Shown here: positions 61,265-64,000 of the stretch, piece by piece
Layout: every line of letters starts with the position of its first letter
Position numbering within the stretch: the first letter of the stretch is position 1
From: Liolophura sinensis
Taxonomy: Eukaryota; Mollusca; Polyplacophora; Chitonida; Chitonidae
DNA length: 64,000 nucleotides
Assembly: GCF_032854445.1 (NCBI RefSeq)
Contig: NC_088305.1
Span: 26,868,628 to 26,932,627 of the forward strand
Direction of reading: 5' to 3'
Notes under the pieces: model-generated
Database searches by the model: none
Told to the model about the DNA's origin: nothing
What the model saw: the letters and a program-made list of their open reading frames with translations, nothing else
Translations under genes and position numbers: made by a program

Positions 61265-61277
61265 ACTCATAGATAGT

Positions 61278-63078
61278 ATGTATTTAGACAGAGGCCTTGA
61301 TTTAATTAACCTACCACGCATGTTTAATGAACCTGATGTTCGTAGTGCTGTGCCTAATTATCTCAATATCCAAGAGCCCCCTTGCATATCCTATGAGTAT
61401 ACAAAGCCTATCGCTTCCAAAATTTTCAATTATTCCCAGGCCATCAAGGAGTTCGATTATGTGACGTATACTTCTGGCGGCTATAACTGTGATAGAGAAT
61501 CCTCAGTTTTTACCTACGACAAATGTAAACATGTCCTGACTGGTGACCTTAATAGTATTAAGAATCGTGATCTAAGGTATCTCTTTGTGAGGGGTCCTAA
61601 GTATAGAGAAAAGAGAAATGTCAACATTCGATCTAACAAAAAAATATCATCTCGGCGCTTCAGGAATATGTTAAAAAATGGTCAAAACGGGAAAAAGTGG
61701 ATTCTTAACGATTGGCTTGAGAGTGTCAAAAAGACGGTTAGTCTAGCTATACACCGTAGCTGAAGGATCCCACTGTGCAAGAAACACTCGCTGACCTTCA
61801 TAGTAAATTGACTAATAATGTTATCTTTTTTTGCAAGAATTATTACTATTAAATTCTAGTTCAGTAGCTATGTACATCTACAACAACATCCACGTATTCT
61901 GCTACTACATGTACTCTAGAGGAACTATTTAATAAACACAAAACCTTTGTTAAAGAAAGGCGCCTAAATATACCCGTCATACAGAAATGCCACAACTTTA
62001 CTGGATTCCTAAAATGCATAAATCCCCTAACAAGGCTCGATTTACTGCAGTATCAAGAAATTCTACTACCAAACTCTTGTCAACCTTACTTACGAGAGCG
62101 TTACAAGAAGTAAAGTCATTTTGGAATACGTATTGTTGTGCCATAACAAAAAATTCAGGTGTCAACTGCAGGTGGATTCTTAACAACTCCAAACGTCTTA
62201 CAGAAGAACTTGATGCTCATATGCATATACCACATGTGATTTCTCTACTCTCTGTACTACAATTCCTCACAAAGATCTTATTGAAAAGAATATCGTCGTT
62301 AATTGTATTTACTAAAACAAGTCACCGTTACATTAACATCAGAAGCAATAAGGCTTTCTTTAGTTCTACTATTTATAAAGGTTACCACTCATGGGATGTT
62401 ACATTATTTATTGTATTACTTGAATTTCTCATTAATAACATCCATGTGAAATTCAGGGATACCATTTACCAACAGTACATAGGTATTCCAATGGGTCCAA
62501 TTGTGCGCCTCTTTTGTCAGACCTATACCTGTTTTCATATGAATACGACTATATGCAGAAATTACTAAAAAGTAATATCTTTAAAGTTCAGTCTTTTTCA
62601 TTTACCAAACGGTATATTGATGATCTACTGGCGTTAAATTACCCCCATATCGCTGAAGCGGTGAGGGAAATCTATCCGCTTTCATTGGATTTAAAGGAGA
62701 CAACAGATAGTCCTGAAGGTACATCTTATTTGGATCTATATCTGTACAAAGACGAACAAGGCCTCCTTTCACGCCGCATTTACGACAAAACGGATAATTT
62801 CAATTTTGATATTGTAAATTATCCCTATTTAGATAGCAACATACCAAAGGCGTATGGCATATGGCGTATACATATCTCGCCTTGTAGCATTTGTCAGATC
62901 TTGCTTTAATTGTGATGGCTTTAATCTGCGTCACAAGTTGCTAGTTAAAAATCTAGTTTGTCCAGGATACTTCATAAAACGCCTTCATTCTAAGTTTGTC
63001 AAATTTTACAATGAGTATAACACTCTCGTTGGCAGGTATGAACAGAGCGTTCAGAATCTCTGGCGATCTGCATTGTGA
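61278..63078 (+). pseudogene. Penelope-like (or related) reverse transcriptase, frameshifted
   Basis: Retroelement protein broken into several frames. In order: LINLPRMFN and VRSAVPNYLN, then HVLTGDLNSIKNRDLRYLF and RGPKYRE (61278-61763). Next PQLYWIPKMHKSPNKARFTA (61987 on). Then the first catalytic-Asp motif DFSTLCTTIPHKDLIEKN in another frame near 62237. Then QQYIGIPMGP near 62470, then the RYIDDLLALN catalytic motif near 62610, then TTDSPEGTSYLDLYL and NFDIVNYPYLDSNIP, and an end part YGVYISRLVAFVR to 63078. The motif order matches RT proteins common in invertebrate genomes that I place near Penelope-like elements. No GIY-YIG endonuclease domain is visible. Confidence 0.65.
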
Positions 63079-63783
63079 TTAACCACATAGACGGCGCTTT
63101 TATCGTTATGTACATATCTATCGCGTACATGGTATTTAACAACATACATGGCGCTGGTTGCCGCGTGTAACCGTCTATCTTGTAGACAGCTTTTATACAG
63201 GCCAGCGTCATGTGTAGCATCATTGATGGCGCCTCTTGTGGTATGAGATACTTAAATATTAACGAGAAAGACGTACTTGTCCGTTACTTTTGAATCACAA
63301 TCTGTTCAGTTAAGGTCTGTAACGCTCGTCATTTTCGAACTGTATCTAATACCGCTTAACCTGGGGCTAGGGGCCGTAAAAGCAACCATGCTCATTACAT
63401 CAGCATGATGCCTTTATGAACAGTTGCAATCAAAGCGCAACTGAGATACCGTGTTTAATTGTTATTTCACCTGGAACTCATTCATGGACTACGAATTTGA
63501 ACTTTGATATGGAATTCATGTCTGGGATATCCACTGTCTGCCCGCCATCATTGAAAACTGATGACCACTTCTCTCTTGTGTGTTACCGGCTTTATTTCCT
63601 ATTTGTATAATTTCTTACATTCCTTTGTCTTTGGGAGCTATTGTTAAACTTTTTTTTGGAAATGGATCTTGTGATTATCGACTTGGAACGCCCTTTACGG
63701 ACTACGAATGGTATACGAATGTCAGACATGACGCTTATATTCGCACCTTGGTCAAGAAAAGTGTTCCCCTGCATAAGAAATGA
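63079..63783. other. 3' part of the RT insertion; no gene
   Basis: Non-coding stretch between the RT remnant and the return of Polinton-type sequence. Includes short diverged repeats of the acatggcgctgg / agacggcgctttta / gatggcgcctct type near 63.09-63.24 kb, and family D repeat at 63.56-63.75 kb. Confidence 0.4.
63560..63750 (+). repeat. dispersed repeat core (family D), copy 5
   Basis: tttttttggaaatggatctt, gtgattatcgacttggaacg and cctttacggactacgaatgg, then tatacgaatgtcagacatga. Its position after the RT remnant suggests family D could be this retroelement's 3' end, as 5'-truncated copies share 3' ends. Confidence 0.45.
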
Positions 63784-63888
63784 CGGATTGTCCAACGGTG
63801 TGGTCTCATTGGAGCGCTGCTCGGCCCCCTCCTCGACGCCGCACCAGCCCTCATCGGTGGCATAATTAAGAGCATAGCTGGGAGGTAA
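63784..63888 (+). pseudogene. C-terminal piece of a Polinton virion-type protein (tentative)
   Basis: Open frame ending at TAA 63886-63888, with the hydrophobic, glycine-rich end GLIGALLGPLLDAAPALIGG and IIKSIAGR. Such ends occur in small capsid-associated proteins of Polintons; the family call is tentative. A TGA at 63781-63783 and the RT insertion cut off its 5' part. Confidence 0.35.
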
Positions 63889-64000
63889 TGCAGCACGTCA
63901 AGAAAATGGCCTTGGTCGAACCGCGGCTCTTAGGCGACACAGAGGGATCACACCACGATCGCTGGCGCGATTGGGTGCGGGAAAAGATGGACACACCAGC
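63888..64000 (+). CDS. Polinton-type open frame, 5' end, runs off the window
   Basis: ATG at 63888 overlaps the previous stop by one base (TAATG) and the frame stays open to the window end. It begins MQHVKKMALVEPRLL followed by a charged stretch with HHDRWRDWVREKMD. I recall the KKM-x-LV-x-PR-x-L start from a conserved Polinton reading frame of unclear role. The overlap suggests these frames are read from one transcript in the element. Confidence 0.4.
   Translation, partial: MQHVKKMALVEPRLLGDTEGSHHDRWRDWVREKMDTP

Noticed and set aside
1-64000. CRISPR arrays, operons, rRNA genes or functional tRNA genes
   Set aside because: Arrays here are head-to-tail satellites without unique spacers, the genome is clearly animal, and the only tRNA-like segments are SINE heads lacking a complete cloverleaf as far as I can fold by eye.

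Overview
This is a window of an animal nuclear genome. It is AT-rich, has long introns and contains no bacterial-type gene clusters. Several things point to a lophotrochozoan, most likely a mollusc: a Cys-loop receptor gene split at the classical nicotinic acetylcholine receptor (nAChR) exon borders, many copies of a tRNA-derived SINE whose 3' half I associate with molluscan genomes, a Polinton/Maverick fragment, and an invertebrate-type reverse transcriptase. The species cannot be named from the sequence alone.

Region by region. (1) 1-10.7 kb holds no gene I can support. It contains SINE and dispersed-repeat copies and a 49-bp minisatellite at 6.6-7.3 kb. (2) 10.7-31.1 kb carries one convincing protein gene on the + strand, an alpha-type nAChR subunit. 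Six exons are visible and all splice phases agree; only the 5' exon with the start codon and signal peptide is missing. Its introns hold tandem arrays (11.6-12.4 kb, 13.7-14.1 kb), several SINEs, a TTAA-flanked MITE and a (TA)n tract. (3) 31.1-39.9 kb is gene-free and dominated by SINE pieces. (4) 39.87-48.7 kb looks like one roughly 8.8-kb mobile unit. Two split genes are arranged head to head: a minus-strand gene of an uncharacterised, multi-copy animal family, and a plus-strand gene resembling SAM-domain SAMD3-like proteins. The unit is bounded by similar GGGTC/AGGGTT-rich ends. (5) The right 6.5 kb of this unit is repeated in direct orientation at 52.0-58.5 kb. The two copies carry different frameshifts and stops, so neither looks functional as it stands. 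(6) 59.9-64 kb is a broken Polinton/Maverick. It has a promoter-like block of E2F, CRE and CCAAT motifs, then an integrase remnant that lacks its catalytic core but keeps its chromodomain. A degenerate Penelope-like reverse transcriptase interrupts it, and further Polinton-type reading frames run off the window end.

The receptor gene is the only gene here that appears intact and functional in the host. The rest is mostly mobile DNA at different stages of decay. All calls come from reading the sequence; no database search was run, so family assignments rest on remembered motifs and are graded accordingly.
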